A stretch of 14,153 nucleotides of DNA from Bacteroidales bacterium. GTDB lineage: Bacteria; Bacteroidota; Bacteroidia; Bacteroidales; F082. Location of the stretch: positions 1 through 14,153 of the forward strand of contig JAFRRE010000094.1 of the NCBI GenBank assembly GCA_017428285.1, given 5' to 3'. Each line of letters begins with the position of its first letter. Within the stretch, counting starts at the first letter, position 1. Of the stretch, positions 6,884 to 13,870 are shown piece by piece. Below the pieces are notes generated by a model. That model was not told where the DNA came from and did no database searches. It saw only the letters and a program-made list of their open reading frames with translations. Made by a program: the position numbers and the translations under genes.

Positions 6884-7838
6884 CCTTCTCGCCATCTTTA
6901 TCCCGAATCTTAAATCTTGAATCTTTGAATTTTGAATCCTCAATTCTTTCTTTCACATTTTCCCAACTCCAAAAATGTGGTTTGGGCGCAGCCATTTGCA
7001 TCACATTTTTGATTTTTTCTGCAAGTTTATTATCTTTTCTCATGTCTATATTGTTTTCATTTTCAGTAGGTTTCCCGATTCTAAACACATCCTTTCCGTT
7101 TCCGTTGAGCAATCGTTGCGCGGTTTGGTTCTGCATGATGTGGCTCCCGAATTCGTTGAAGTCGATGGTATGTGGATTGCGGAACCAGTTGTCGATAACC
7201 ATGGTCAAGTCAAGTTGGTTTTCAGCGTTGGCTTTGACGGTGAAATCTATGGGCAACTCCACGATGAAATAGTTTTGGTAGAATTCAGTGCATTCTTCGT
7301 TCTGCCCGATGCCGAGATGGATGGCTAATGGGGCAAGTCGTCCTTCATCGTTCAAATATTTCCCATTTAACTTCATATAATGGTAGCCTCCGCCTAGCAT
7401 ATCAGGCCAAAACATCTCCGACTCTGGTGGGTCATTGAAGAGGCCTGTTTGGTTATCGGTTTCATCAAGGCCGAAGGTGAAACGGAGCGCGGTGTAGTGG
7501 CCAATAGGCAGGGACTGGGTATGCAATGTTTGCGATTCCGGGATGTTGGTGTCCATATAAAAAACACGGTTGATGCCTGCTGTGTCAAGGAGATTGCGTT
7601 GAAGGAGCTGAGTCCAAATGCCTGCCTCGTTTTGTAGTTCCAAGTTGGAGAGGAACCATTGGACCTCAGTAACGAGGAAGGTATTGCCCGCTTCGTTGAT
7701 ATAACATAAAGTGTCAGTGGCCAACGGCATATTATTGATTTCATAGCCGATGTTAATGTCGATTTCGGCCTTTTCGTTGCGCTTCGAGCAGGCTGTAGCC
7801 AGCAGGGCAAACAAAAATACCACTATTCTGGTTTTCAT
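6867..7838 (-). CDS. MbnP-like lipoprotein, putative copper-binding partner of the di-heme enzyme (323 aa)
   Basis: Periplasmic lipoprotein: signal MKTRIVVFLFALLATAC with C17 lipidated. The MbnP-type beta domain covers about residues 24-255: VTEVQWFLSNLEL (57-69), YTALRFTFGLD (115-125), MFWPDMLGGGYHYMKL (142-157) and IHLGIGQ (173-179). It ends at NGNGKDVFRIG. W144 in the MFWP motif is a candidate for oxidation to kynurenine, and H153 and H174 are possible metal ligands; these assignments are inferred. Residues about 256-323 form an unusual tail with HFWSWENVKERIE followed by a lysine-rich stretch encoded by tandem DNA repeats, and the tail overlaps the start of the peroxidase gene. The start at 7838 is chosen because it begins the signal peptide. 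The frame stays open far upstream, to 8474, but that part is antisense to the Smr gene and lacks protein-like features. No clear consensus promoter was found upstream. Confidence 0.85.
   Translation of the reverse strand: MKTRIVVFLFALLATACSKRNEKAEIDINIGYEINNMPLATDTLCYINEAGNTFLVTEVQWFLSNLELQNEAGIWTQLLQRNLLDTAGINRVFYMDTNIPESQTLHTQSLPIGHYTALRFTFGLDETDNQTGLFNDPPESEMFWPDMLGGGYHYMKLNGKYLNDEGRLAPLAIHLGIGQNEECTEFYQNYFIVELPIDFTVKANAENQLDLTMVIDNWFRNPHTIDFNEFGSHIMQNQTAQRLLNGNGKDVFRIGKPTENENNIDMRKDNKLAEKIKNVMQMAAPKPHFWSWENVKERIEDSKFKDSRFKIRDKDGEKDEKNM
6905..6948. repeat. Three imperfect tandem 14-15 bp repeats at the MbnP/peroxidase junction
   Basis: On the plus strand the units are GAATCTTAAATCTT (6905-6918), GAATCTTTGAATTTT (6919-6933) and GAATCCTCAATTCTT (6934-6948). 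On the coding strand they give the low-complexity peptide RIEDSKFKDSRFKIR in the MbnP tail. They lie immediately upstream of the peroxidase start, where copy-number change could alter the overlap between the two genes. Confidence 0.7.
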
Positions 7839-7918
7839 CTCCAATGATTTTAACTCACTTCGTGTCGTTGAATCTTCGATTTCGGATGCGAAATTACAAA
7901 AAATCTGCCAAAATTGTG

Positions 7919-7926
7919 TATTTTTG
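7919..7926 (+). promoter_or_regulatory. -7 box for the DUF2027/Smr gene
   Basis: TATTTTTG followed by CAC matches the Bacteroidota -7 consensus, 20 bases before the ATG at 7947. No TTTG is present at -33. The leader would be about 13 bases. Confidence 0.6.
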
Positions 7927-7946
7927 CACCTCAAAACCGAAATACA

Positions 7947-9035
7947 ATGGCAGAATTCAAAATTGGCGATAAAGTGAACTTCCTTAGCACCGTCGGTGGA
8001 GGCAAGGTCACGAAAATCATAGACTCCCGTATGGTGATGGTCGAGGTGGAAGATGGCTTCGAAATTCCTACTTTGATTACGGATTTGGTACTCGATTATC
8101 GTTCCATGCCTGCCCCAAGCAAACAACAACAGACGGTTGAAAAAGTGCAGAAAGAGGTTCAGGGACAGGAACTTCTGAAGCAACAGCAGGCCGAAGAAGC
8201 AAGAAAGGGTGGTCTGCGCCGCTTTGCAAAAGAGGCTGAAAAGGAAGGTGTGTATATGGCTTTCGTGCCACATGAGCAGCAATGGCTCCTCACGGGACCG
8301 CTCGATGTAGTACTTGTCAACCACACGCCTTACGAGATGCTCTACACCTTCACCATCAAGGAGGAGGACAAGTTCGCCAATGTGGACTTCGGCCAGGTGG
8401 ACAAATACGAGAAAATTGTCATTGAGACCATCTCGCGCGACGACCTCGAGTATTGGCTCAACGGTGTGGTACAAGCCATTTTGACGGCTGAAACTTCTGA
8501 TTGTGTGCTGCTTCCGCTGAATGCGCCATTCTCGCTGCGGCCTGGACGGTTCTACAAGGAAGGCAGCTATCTTCCTTCGGGCATCTTAGGAGAAAAGTCC
8601 GTAATGATTTGCCTCTCCGAGCTCATTGCTCTCAAGCACGGTGACAGCGATTTTACTAAGATTTTGAAGGAAGGTGTTGGCGCTCAAGCTCCCGCGAAGA
8701 ATCTGGTGAAGCAAGAAGCACCCATCGACAAGCATAGGGTGGCTCCTGGTGAGGCTATTGTTGATTTGCACATTGGCGAGTTGGTCGACAACATTTTGGG
8801 TATGTCGAGCCACGATATGTTCAAGATACAGACGGATTACTTCAAGAAAATGCTCGACAGCGCGATTGCCGCCGAATACACCAAGGTGACCTTTATTCAT
8901 GGCGTGGGCAACGGTGTGTTGAAAAATGCCATCATCGAGGAATTGAAAAACTACAAGAACACCGAGAACCGTATGGCCAGCATTGCCAAATTCGGCGTAG
9001 GTGCCATCGATGTCATCATATCTGAAAAGAAATGA
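7947..9035 (+). CDS. DUF2027/Smr domain protein (362 aa)
   Basis: Cytoplasmic protein typical of Bacteroidota: a conserved N-terminal region of DUF2027 type and a C-terminal Smr domain, as found at the end of MutS2. The N-terminus MAEFKIGDKVNFLSTVGGGKV is a small beta-barrel-like segment. A glutamine-rich charged linker follows (about 55-90), then a beta-rich middle domain (about 100-225). The Smr domain is marked by VDLHIGEL (D273, H275) and by H318-G-V-G-N-G323, the pair of motifs linked to nucleic-acid nicking in the family. The ATG at 7947 is preferred over an earlier in-frame start at 7914, because the -7 box at 7919 would place transcription start after 7914. Its stop overlaps the next gene in ATGA, so the two are translated together. 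The natural substrate is unknown. Confidence 0.9.
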   Translation: MAEFKIGDKVNFLSTVGGGKVTKIIDSRMVMVEVEDGFEIPTLITDLVLDYRSMPAPSKQQQTVEKVQKEVQGQELLKQQQAEEARKGGLRRFAKEAEKEGVYMAFVPHEQQWLLTGPLDVVLVNHTPYEMLYTFTIKEEDKFANVDFGQVDKYEKIVIETISRDDLEYWLNGVVQAILTAETSDCVLLPLNAPFSLRPGRFYKEGSYLPSGILGEKSVMICLSELIALKHGDSDFTKILKEGVGAQAPAKNLVKQEAPIDKHRVAPGEAIVDLHIGELVDNILGMSSHDMFKIQTDYFKKMLDSAIAAEYTKVTFIHGVGNGVLKNAIIEELKNYKNTENRMASIAKFGVGAIDVIISEKK

Positions 9036-9400
9036 GGAAGTCCTTAGTAATAGGATTAGTGTCGCTGGTACTTGCTTCCTGCGCGCCCAAGGATGATCCT
9101 TTCTTCGGGCACTGGACGGTAGACAAGGTGAATGTCGATTTCGATGCCGATTGGGCAACGCCTGAGATGGTGCGACAATTTGGCTCGATGGAAAAGGACA
9201 ATGTTGTCATGATCAGCAATGATTCCGTGTTGACATTGGTCATGGACGGCGATACAATGCAAGGCAAGTGCTCGTTGCAGGGTACCCGTATTATGGTTGA
9301 CGGTGAGCCTTGGGGTTGGTTTGAGGAGGGTATAATAAAAACAGAGACCTCCACGCCAATGGGCAATGTGAAGACCTCTTATGTAAAATCCAATCAGTGA
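9032..9400 (+). CDS. Small lipoprotein, possibly lipocalin-like (122 aa)
   Basis: Signal peptide MRKSLVIGLVSLVLASC with C17 as the lipidated residue, so membrane-anchored in the periplasm or on the surface. The mature part is about 105 residues, begins FFGHWTVDKVNVDFD and continues as alternating beta-strand-like segments (VVMISNDSVLTLVMDGD, GTRIMVDGEPWGWF). A G-x-W near the start of a small beta-rich lipoprotein is seen in lipocalin-like domains of Bacteroidota, but the match is weak and no function is assigned. The ATG lies within the stop of the Smr gene (ATGA, 4-bp overlap). The TGA at 9398-9400 is shared with the 3' end of the opposing tRNA gene, which leaves no room for a separate terminator. 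Confidence 0.8.
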   Translation: MRKSLVIGLVSLVLASCAPKDDPFFGHWTVDKVNVDFDADWATPEMVRQFGSMEKDNVVMISNDSVLTLVMDGDTMQGKCSLQGTRIMVDGEPWGWFEEGIIKTETSTPMGNVKTSYVKSNQ

Positions 9401-9469
9401 ACCCGCAGGGAATCGAACCCTGAGCTAAGGAACCGGAATCCTTTATTTTATCCATTAAACTACGGGTCC
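9398..9469 (-). tRNA. tRNA-Arg (anticodon CCG)
   Basis: The minus strand folds as a cloverleaf. The acceptor stem pairs GGACCCG (9469-9463) with CGGGTTC (9405-9399), followed by discriminator A at 9398. The D arm is GTTT/AAAT. The anticodon stem is AAGGA/TCCTT with the 7-base loop TTCCGGT, giving CCG at positions 34-36, which reads the CGG arginine codon. The T arm is CAGGG-TTCGATT-CCCTG. CCA is not encoded, as is usual in this phylum. The last three bases overlap the stop codon of the opposing lipoprotein gene. Confidence 0.95.
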
Positions 9470-9482
9470 TATTTTGGACTGC

Positions 9483-9490
9483 AAAGGTAG
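9483..9490 (-). promoter_or_regulatory. -7 box of the tRNA-Arg gene
   Basis: TACCTTTG followed by C on the minus strand, 13 bases upstream of the mature tRNA 5' end, matches TAnnTTTG. It is an exact inverted copy of the box at 9510-9517. Confidence 0.65.
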
Positions 9491-9509
9491 TAAGATTTTG
9501 GAAATTTCG

Positions 9510-9517
9510 TACCTTTG
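9510..9517 (+). promoter_or_regulatory. -7 box for the YitT-family gene
   Basis: TACCTTTG followed by C matches the consensus; transcription would start near 9524, giving a leader of about 50 bases that is AT-rich. No TTTG lies at the standard -33 distance. The nearest, at 9497-9500, is only 9 bases away. Confidence 0.6.
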
Positions 9518-9573
9518 CCGCTTCAAAAAGCATATTTTTTAATGTAAATAATTGGATATAAATTGTTTAAGAT

Positions 9574-10518
9574 ATGAAAAGTGGAAAACTGAAACAAGAA
9601 ATTCTGGCCTATTTCTATTTGATTTTAGGATCGGCTCTTTTCGCTGTCGGCGATGTGATGTTCGTGAATCCCTATCACTTGGCTCCTGGAGGTGTTTACG
9701 GTCTTGCCAACGTGTTCAACGCCTTATGGGGGTGGAAGATTTCCGTGTCTGGCATTTGCATGGACATACCTTTGCTGATTATCGGCACGATTATCTTGGG
9801 ACCTAAATTCGGCATTAAGACCATTATCTCGGTGATCTTGATCCCCGTGTTTACTTATGTCCTTGAGACTTTCTGGGGCTATGCGCCTGTGATTCATGGT
9901 GGTGCAGTGGCGGCCGATACCCAGTCAGCACTCTATTACATCGCTAAGGACGGCTCACAGAGTTGGTTCATGCCCGACATGTTCTTGAACACGGTGGTTT
10001 CGGGTCTGATTTACGGCGTGGCTATCGGTGTCATCTTCCGTTCGGGTGCCACTTCGGGCGGTTCCGATATCATTTCCATGATTATTCACAAATACACAAA
10101 AATCAGCCTTGGAACGCTGGTGCTTATTGTCGACAGCATCATCTCTCTGACCACGCTGCTTGCCTTTGAAGATTTCCGTTTGCCCATTTATTCCATCATC
10201 CTCATCTTCATCGAGAGCAAGATTATCGACTTGGTGGTGGAAGGCGTAAAGAGCTACAAGACAGCTTTTATCGTTACGGATAAGATTGAGGAGGTGCGCA
10301 ACTTCATCATCAATAATTTGGATCGCAGCGGTACCGTTTTCGCGGGTAGCGGCCTCTATCAAGGTGCTGAACGCAAGATGATTTATGTCACCTTGAACCG
10401 TTCTGATTTGGTCAAACTGAAGGCCAACCTCCGTTTCCTCGATCCGAATGCATTCGTCAATGTGATTGAAAGTTCCGAGATCATGGGCAATGGCTTCAAG
10501 GCACTGCCTACTGAATAG
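9574..10518 (+). CDS. YitT family membrane protein with DUF2179 C-terminus (314 aa)
   Basis: Integral inner-membrane protein of the YitT/DUF161 family, present in many bacteria with no settled transport substrate. Hydrophobic segments lie at about 12-31, 62-76, 81-98, 138-154, 180-197 and 204-222. The conserved motifs FxxNPYHLAPGG (about 30-40) and GATSGGSDII (158-167) are present, the latter a hallmark of the family. A cytoplasmic DUF2179 domain covers about 226-302, with YQGAERKMIYVTLNR as its best-conserved stretch. Length is close to that of relatives. The ATG at 9574 is chosen because it starts the first amphipathic stretch just before helix one. The gene converges on purN, and the two coding regions overlap by 11 bp at their 3' ends. 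Confidence 0.93.
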   Translation: MKSGKLKQEILAYFYLILGSALFAVGDVMFVNPYHLAPGGVYGLANVFNALWGWKISVSGICMDIPLLIIGTIILGPKFGIKTIISVILIPVFTYVLETFWGYAPVIHGGAVAADTQSALYYIAKDGSQSWFMPDMFLNTVVSGLIYGVAIGVIFRSGATSGGSDIISMIIHKYTKISLGTLVLIVDSIISLTTLLAFEDFRLPIYSIILIFIESKIIDLVVEGVKSYKTAFIVTDKIEEVRNFIINNLDRSGTVFAGSGLYQGAERKMIYVTLNRSDLVKLKANLRFLDPNAFVNVIESSEIMGNGFKALPTE

Positions 10519-11077
10519 CCTTTAGTACCTGCTCAATCGCCACAGGGAAATACGCCTGCTCTAATTGGTGGATTTTAGCCGCCAGGGAGTCAGGCGTTTC
10601 TTTTTCATCCAAGCTGACGCGGGCTTGCAGGATAATCTCACCGCTGTCGTAAATCTCGTTGACATAGTGGACAGTAATGCCAGATTGGGCTTCCTTGGCC
10701 GCCACTACGGCTTCATGCACATGCTCTCCATAAAACCCTTTGCCGCCATATTTGGGCAAAAGGGCAGGGTGGATGTTGACAATTTTCTTCGGGAAAGCCT
10801 TGACCAAGTTCTCCGGAATCTTCCAAAGGAAACCAGCCAACACGATAAGGTCGACATGAAGGTCTTGCAGCTCCTTAATGAAGGCTTCGCTTTTGAATTC
10901 TTCTCTATTGATCATACGCAGGGGAATGCCCAATTTCTTGGCTCGTTCAATGGAATAGGCCTTGGGATTGTTGCACACTACGTTGATGATTTCAACGTCT
11001 TTGTTGTTGGCGAAATATTCGGCAATGCGCTGCAGGTTGGTGCCGTTGCCGCTGACGAATATGGATAGTCTTTTCAT
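10508..11077 (-). CDS. purN: Phosphoribosylglycinamide formyltransferase PurN (189 aa)
   Basis: Transfers a formyl group from 10-formyltetrahydrofolate to glycinamide ribonucleotide, an early step of de novo purine synthesis in the cytoplasm. The phosphate-binding loop SGNGTNLQ is at residues 9-16. The catalytic triad N101, H103 (in NIHPALLPKYGG) and D144 (in NEIYDSGEII) matches the Asn-His-Asp triad of the family. GFYGEHVHEAV follows in the substrate-binding region. At 189 aa it is normal length. The ATG at 11077 is preferred over an upstream in-frame start at 11125, because MKRLSIFVSGNGTN is the standard N-terminus and the 11077 ATG overlaps the preceding stop in ATGA. Translation is therefore likely coupled to the large secreted-protein gene. 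No terminator separates it from the converging YitT gene. Confidence 0.96.
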   Translation of the reverse strand: MKRLSIFVSGNGTNLQRIAEYFANNKDVEIINVVCNNPKAYSIERAKKLGIPLRMINREEFKSEAFIKELQDLHVDLIVLAGFLWKIPENLVKAFPKKIVNIHPALLPKYGGKGFYGEHVHEAVVAAKEAQSGITVHYVNEIYDSGEIILQARVSLDEKETPDSLAAKIHQLEQAYFPVAIEQVLKAIQ

Positions 11078-13398
11078 TCTCTGTGTCTTATGGTTACGGT
11101 TTCGTTTTTGCCCAAATCGAACCACACCAAATAGCCTTCATCCACCTTGCGGAAATCGATGGCTTTGCCTTCCACCACGATGGGTTTGGTGCATAGCAAG
11201 GTCAGACCTTTGATGGCTTCGTTGGAGTTGGTCAATTGTATGGTCTTGTTGTCGATAATAAGGTACTCGATGCTGTTGAGCTTCTCGTAATAGCTGAGGT
11301 ATTGTTCAATGGTAGTGGGAAGGATTTTCTTTTCGTCGCGGAAGTGGGCGAGTTGGCTCAGCGCGAAGTTGAAGCCTGGCATGGCTACGGCGGTACCGTT
11401 TTCGTTGTACTGCCAGAAGGCGCGATAAGGATTGCTCCAGGCTGGATAGACATGTGTGATAAACGCATTGTGTTGGTCCACAAGACGTTGCAGGCGGATG
11501 CTGTCGAAGTAGTAATACCATTCGTGGTCTTCGTTTACCTCTAAGGTCGAGGGTGTCGACCACAGCAGGAAGTCTTTGTCGCCATTGGGCAAAGTGGTGA
11601 TTTGTCGGTTGGGCAGGGCATCGCCGAAGCCGTCGAAAGGCTGCACAAAATGACCGTCGAAGTTATGGCTTTCCATTCGGTTTTCCTCGTAATAGGCATT
11701 CCAAAGATATCGCACGCCATTCTTTTTCCAAAGCTCGGCGGCATATTGTGGCGAATCGGGTAGCAGGCCGTCGCAAACCAAGTCCTCGCGGTTTTTGTCG
11801 GGACCATTGTTGTAGCCATGGTCAATCCAACTCTTGGTGTCGAATTGCCTTCTCATGAAACGCATGGCCTTGGGAAACTCGCTAGGGATGGTGGTGTAGA
11901 CTTCGGGCGAATGCAAACAGATTTCAAAACCTTCTTTCTTGATGGTTTTCAGTAGTTTATAAAACTCTTTGTCCGTCTTGATGGAAGCAACTGGCCCTTT
12001 GAAAAGTCCGTTGCTGGTCTTTTCGTTGGTCACATTGTCGGGGTTCCAATAGAACACGCTCTTCGTGACGGGAATGTTGAAGTAGCAGAAGCCACCAACG
12101 GCATCTTCCGGTTTGGTGATGTTCTCATTTCCAAAGAGTACGGCACGATGAGTGCGAATATCGGTCCAGTCAGCGTGTTCGGTGAAGATGAAAGCTGATT
12201 GGTAGCCGTCCCATACGGGCATGAGGCGGGGAAGGTCGTCGGGGGCCTTTGAAAAGATATTGAATTCGCCTGTCAGCACCTCACCGGCTTTGACGTTACG
12301 GTAGGAAATGTCCTCGAAATAGTCGCTTGTGTCGCTACGCATTGGGTAATGCAACAAAGGATGGTCGCGCCAGTAGTCGATGTTGAAACAAGCAGTACGG
12401 TTCTCTACATCCAATTGCAGTGATGAGATATCAGTGTTGTGATATGTGCTGAATCCGATGTTGCCGTATTTTATTGAAAATCCTTCACGATCAAGATAAT
12501 AGGTAGGCTGTAGGTTAAGACTGTCGATATGCTGGTTACGGCGGTAAGCAGTAATATCACCTTTCTCAGGCAGAGAAAGAACAAAAGCCAATCGGAGCAA
12601 TTTGACATCTTCCTTGAATCGTGTTTTTGTCGTGATTTTTCGACCGAAACGGGGTTGGTAATCCCATCGGTCTTTCAGTTTATAGGATTTATCCCAGATA
12701 ATTTCCCGCTGGATGTCGATTTCCGCAATGGATGGGTCATTGATGGTGTCGCCATCGGCATTGATATATTCAACGACAGGCTTTAAATCATACCAGTAAT
12801 CGTATTGCAATTCAAAATATAGTGTATCATTTTCGGTTAATGAAACAGGCTCTCGTTTTATTTCAGGCTGATAGCTTGGTAAAGCATCGGCTTTGACTTT
12901 CAATTGTGCGTCATCAAAATACAGCCTTTCTTTCGCTTTATTCCAAACATAGACCTTAATCTCACTGCCTTGCGTATAACAGGCAGGGAAGTTGAGGTCA
13001 AGCTGCATTTGCGACCAATCAGTTGTGTCGTTCACATAATCTGCAAGGGGATAGGCGGCCCAATAACGGTTGCGGATGGTGTTGTCGATGCTCACCACAA
13101 TGTCGGCTTGGGTGTTGGCATCGGCCTTAAACATGAAGTCGTATTTGCAGTTGACATTCTGGTTGGGGAAATCCTTGCCTGTGTTAATGCCGAAGCCCAA
13201 ACCATATTCATGTATAGAGTCGCAGATAGAGATGTAATTCTCTTCCGTTGCGCTGCTGTCGGCCACAATATGAAGGTTGAACCAAGGCGCATTCCACTCC
13301 TGACGGTTCTCAAAGTCGTTGGTATATACCTGTGCCTTGGCCAAGAAGGCGGCAAATATGGCCGTACAAAACAGTATGATTCTGGGGTAAAACCTCAT
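11074..13398 (-). CDS. Large secreted protein with polysaccharide-deacetylase-like domain (774 aa)
   Basis: Exported protein with a cleavable signal peptide (about residues 1-22, ending AFLAKAQ). The N-terminal half (about 23-360) is beta-rich and tryptophan/tyrosine-rich. It contains a YTNDFE...W opening and a FDDAQLKV turn typical of jelly-roll carbohydrate-binding modules. The centre (about 395-560) resembles the distorted barrel of carbohydrate esterase/polysaccharide deacetylases. A strand SAFIFTEHADW with H408 and D410 is followed by GFEICLHS with H496 and WIDHGYNNG with D526 and H527, candidate metal or catalytic residues. A C-terminal beta domain of about 100 residues ends the protein. 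The sugar target is unknown and the deacetylase assignment is by pattern only. The true ATG is at 13398; a TTG codon at 13401 is not needed. It is translationally coupled to purN. Confidence 0.85.
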   Translation of the reverse strand: MRFYPRIILFCTAIFAAFLAKAQVYTNDFENRQEWNAPWFNLHIVADSSATEENYISICDSIHEYGLGFGINTGKDFPNQNVNCKYDFMFKADANTQADIVVSIDNTIRNRYWAAYPLADYVNDTTDWSQMQLDLNFPACYTQGSEIKVYVWNKAKERLYFDDAQLKVKADALPSYQPEIKREPVSLTENDTLYFELQYDYWYDLKPVVEYINADGDTINDPSIAEIDIQREIIWDKSYKLKDRWDYQPRFGRKITTKTRFKEDVKLLRLAFVLSLPEKGDITAYRRNQHIDSLNLQPTYYLDREGFSIKYGNIGFSTYHNTDISSLQLDVENRTACFNIDYWRDHPLLHYPMRSDTSDYFEDISYRNVKAGEVLTGEFNIFSKAPDDLPRLMPVWDGYQSAFIFTEHADWTDIRTHRAVLFGNENITKPEDAVGGFCYFNIPVTKSVFYWNPDNVTNEKTSNGLFKGPVASIKTDKEFYKLLKTIKKEGFEICLHSPEVYTTIPSEFPKAMRFMRRQFDTKSWIDHGYNNGPDKNREDLVCDGLLPDSPQYAAELWKKNGVRYLWNAYYEENRMESHNFDGHFVQPFDGFGDALPNRQITTLPNGDKDFLLWSTPSTLEVNEDHEWYYYFDSIRLQRLVDQHNAFITHVYPAWSNPYRAFWQYNENGTAVAMPGFNFALSQLAHFRDEKKILPTTIEQYLSYYEKLNSIEYLIIDNKTIQLTNSNEAIKGLTLLCTKPIVVEGKAIDFRKVDEGYLVWFDLGKNETVTIRHRE

Positions 13399-13415
13399 CA
13401 ATGTCTTATTTTCGG

Positions 13416-13445
13416 CAAAAATAGTGTTTTTTGTGCTGAATCAAG
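13416..13445 (-). promoter_or_regulatory. Probable promoter of the deacetylase-like gene/purN transcript
   Basis: The -7 box TATTTTTG (minus strand, 13423-13416), followed by CC, lies 17 bases before the ATG at 13398. A weak -33 candidate CTTG (13445-13442) is 18 bases upstream of it. Confidence 0.5.
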
Positions 13446-13493
13446 TTCGCTTTCGGCAAAAAACTCTTGGTTCCTTTATATATAAATAAGGTG

Positions 13494-13563
13494 TACCTCA
13501 AAAACAGTCTTGAAAACAATTTTGGTAGGCAATGTAAAAAGTCACCCTTTTACCTCAAAAACA
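13494..13563. repeat. 13-bp direct repeat pair
   Basis: TACCTCAAAAACA occurs exactly at 13494-13506 and 13551-13563, 57 bp apart, in non-coding DNA. No function can be assigned. Confidence 0.5.
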
Positions 13564-13720
13564 TGAAAATTTTCCAGAGAACCTTGTCCAAAATATGCTT
13601 CTTTGGGTTGAAAAAGAAGGTTTCGTACCCTGAATCTCATAATTTTTGAAAAAATAATTGTTTTTTAAATATTTGATAATCAGTATGATATAAAAATTTT
13701 TCAAAAAATCGAAAAAAAGT

Positions 13721-13751
13721 GTTGAGCGTAATGAAAAAAGCTGTACTTTTG
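13721..13751 (+). promoter_or_regulatory. Ribosomal RNA operon promoter
   Basis: The -33 box GTTG (13721-13724) and the -7 box TACTTTTG (13744-13751), followed by CACCCGC, are separated by 19 bases. A/T tracts immediately upstream resemble an UP element. Transcription would start near 13758, about 185 bases before mature 16S rRNA. Confidence 0.75.
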
Positions 13752-13803
13752 CACCCGCTAAACGAGAGAGGGGAAAGCAAGATTATGGAAGACGTTTGGC
13801 ACA

Positions 13804-13814
13804 GTTCTTTGAAA
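13804..13814 (+). promoter_or_regulatory. boxA-like antitermination element in the rRNA leader
   Basis: GTTCTTTGAAA in the leader resembles boxA elements (core CTTT followed by A-rich bases), which recruit NusB-S10 to make rRNA transcription resistant to early termination. It is placed about 45 bases after the expected transcription start. Confidence 0.55.
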
Positions 13815-13838
13815 GCTTGAGGCCAGCACAAGAAAACG

Positions 13839-13870
13839 GTCCGCATCCGTCGTGGAGACGGGAGGCGGAC
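13839..13870 (+). other. Strong hairpin in the rRNA leader
   Basis: GTCCGC (13839-13844) pairs with GCGGAC (13865-13870), and the inner CCGTC (13847-13851) pairs with GACGG (13857-13861) across a small internal loop, leaving a 5-base loop. No T-run follows, so it is probably a structural or processing element of the precursor rather than a terminator. Confidence 0.65.

Larger units (their letters stand above)
13399..13720. other. Intergenic region between divergent transcripts
   Basis: No credible gene is seen. The region is AT-rich and contains the leftward promoter (13416-13445) and a 13-bp direct repeat TACCTCAAAAACA at 13494-13506 and 13551-13563. A hairpin CTTCTTT/AAAGAAG (13598-13604 with 13613-13619) lacks a T-run and so is not an obvious terminator. 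From about 13636 to 13720 there are A and T tracts that could act as an UP-like element for the rRNA promoter. Confidence 0.6.

Noticed and set aside
7839..8474. Upstream extension of the MbnP-like frame by 212 codons
   Set aside because: It is antisense to the DUF2027/Smr gene, lacks a signal peptide, and would bury the real lipoprotein signal that starts at 7838.
8586..9366. Minus-strand frames under the Smr and lipoprotein genes
   Set aside because: Both plus-strand genes have recognisable domains or signal peptides and a coupled ATGA junction; the antisense frames have neither promoters nor recognisable motifs.
11075..11125. Upstream in-frame start for PurN giving 16 extra residues
   Set aside because: The extra residues are basic and unlike the family N-terminus; the ATG at 11077 starts the canonical sequence and forms the ATGA overlap.
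13598..13619. Hairpin CTTCTTT/AAAGAAG as a terminator
   Set aside because: There is no T-run after the stem on either strand and no gene ends nearby.
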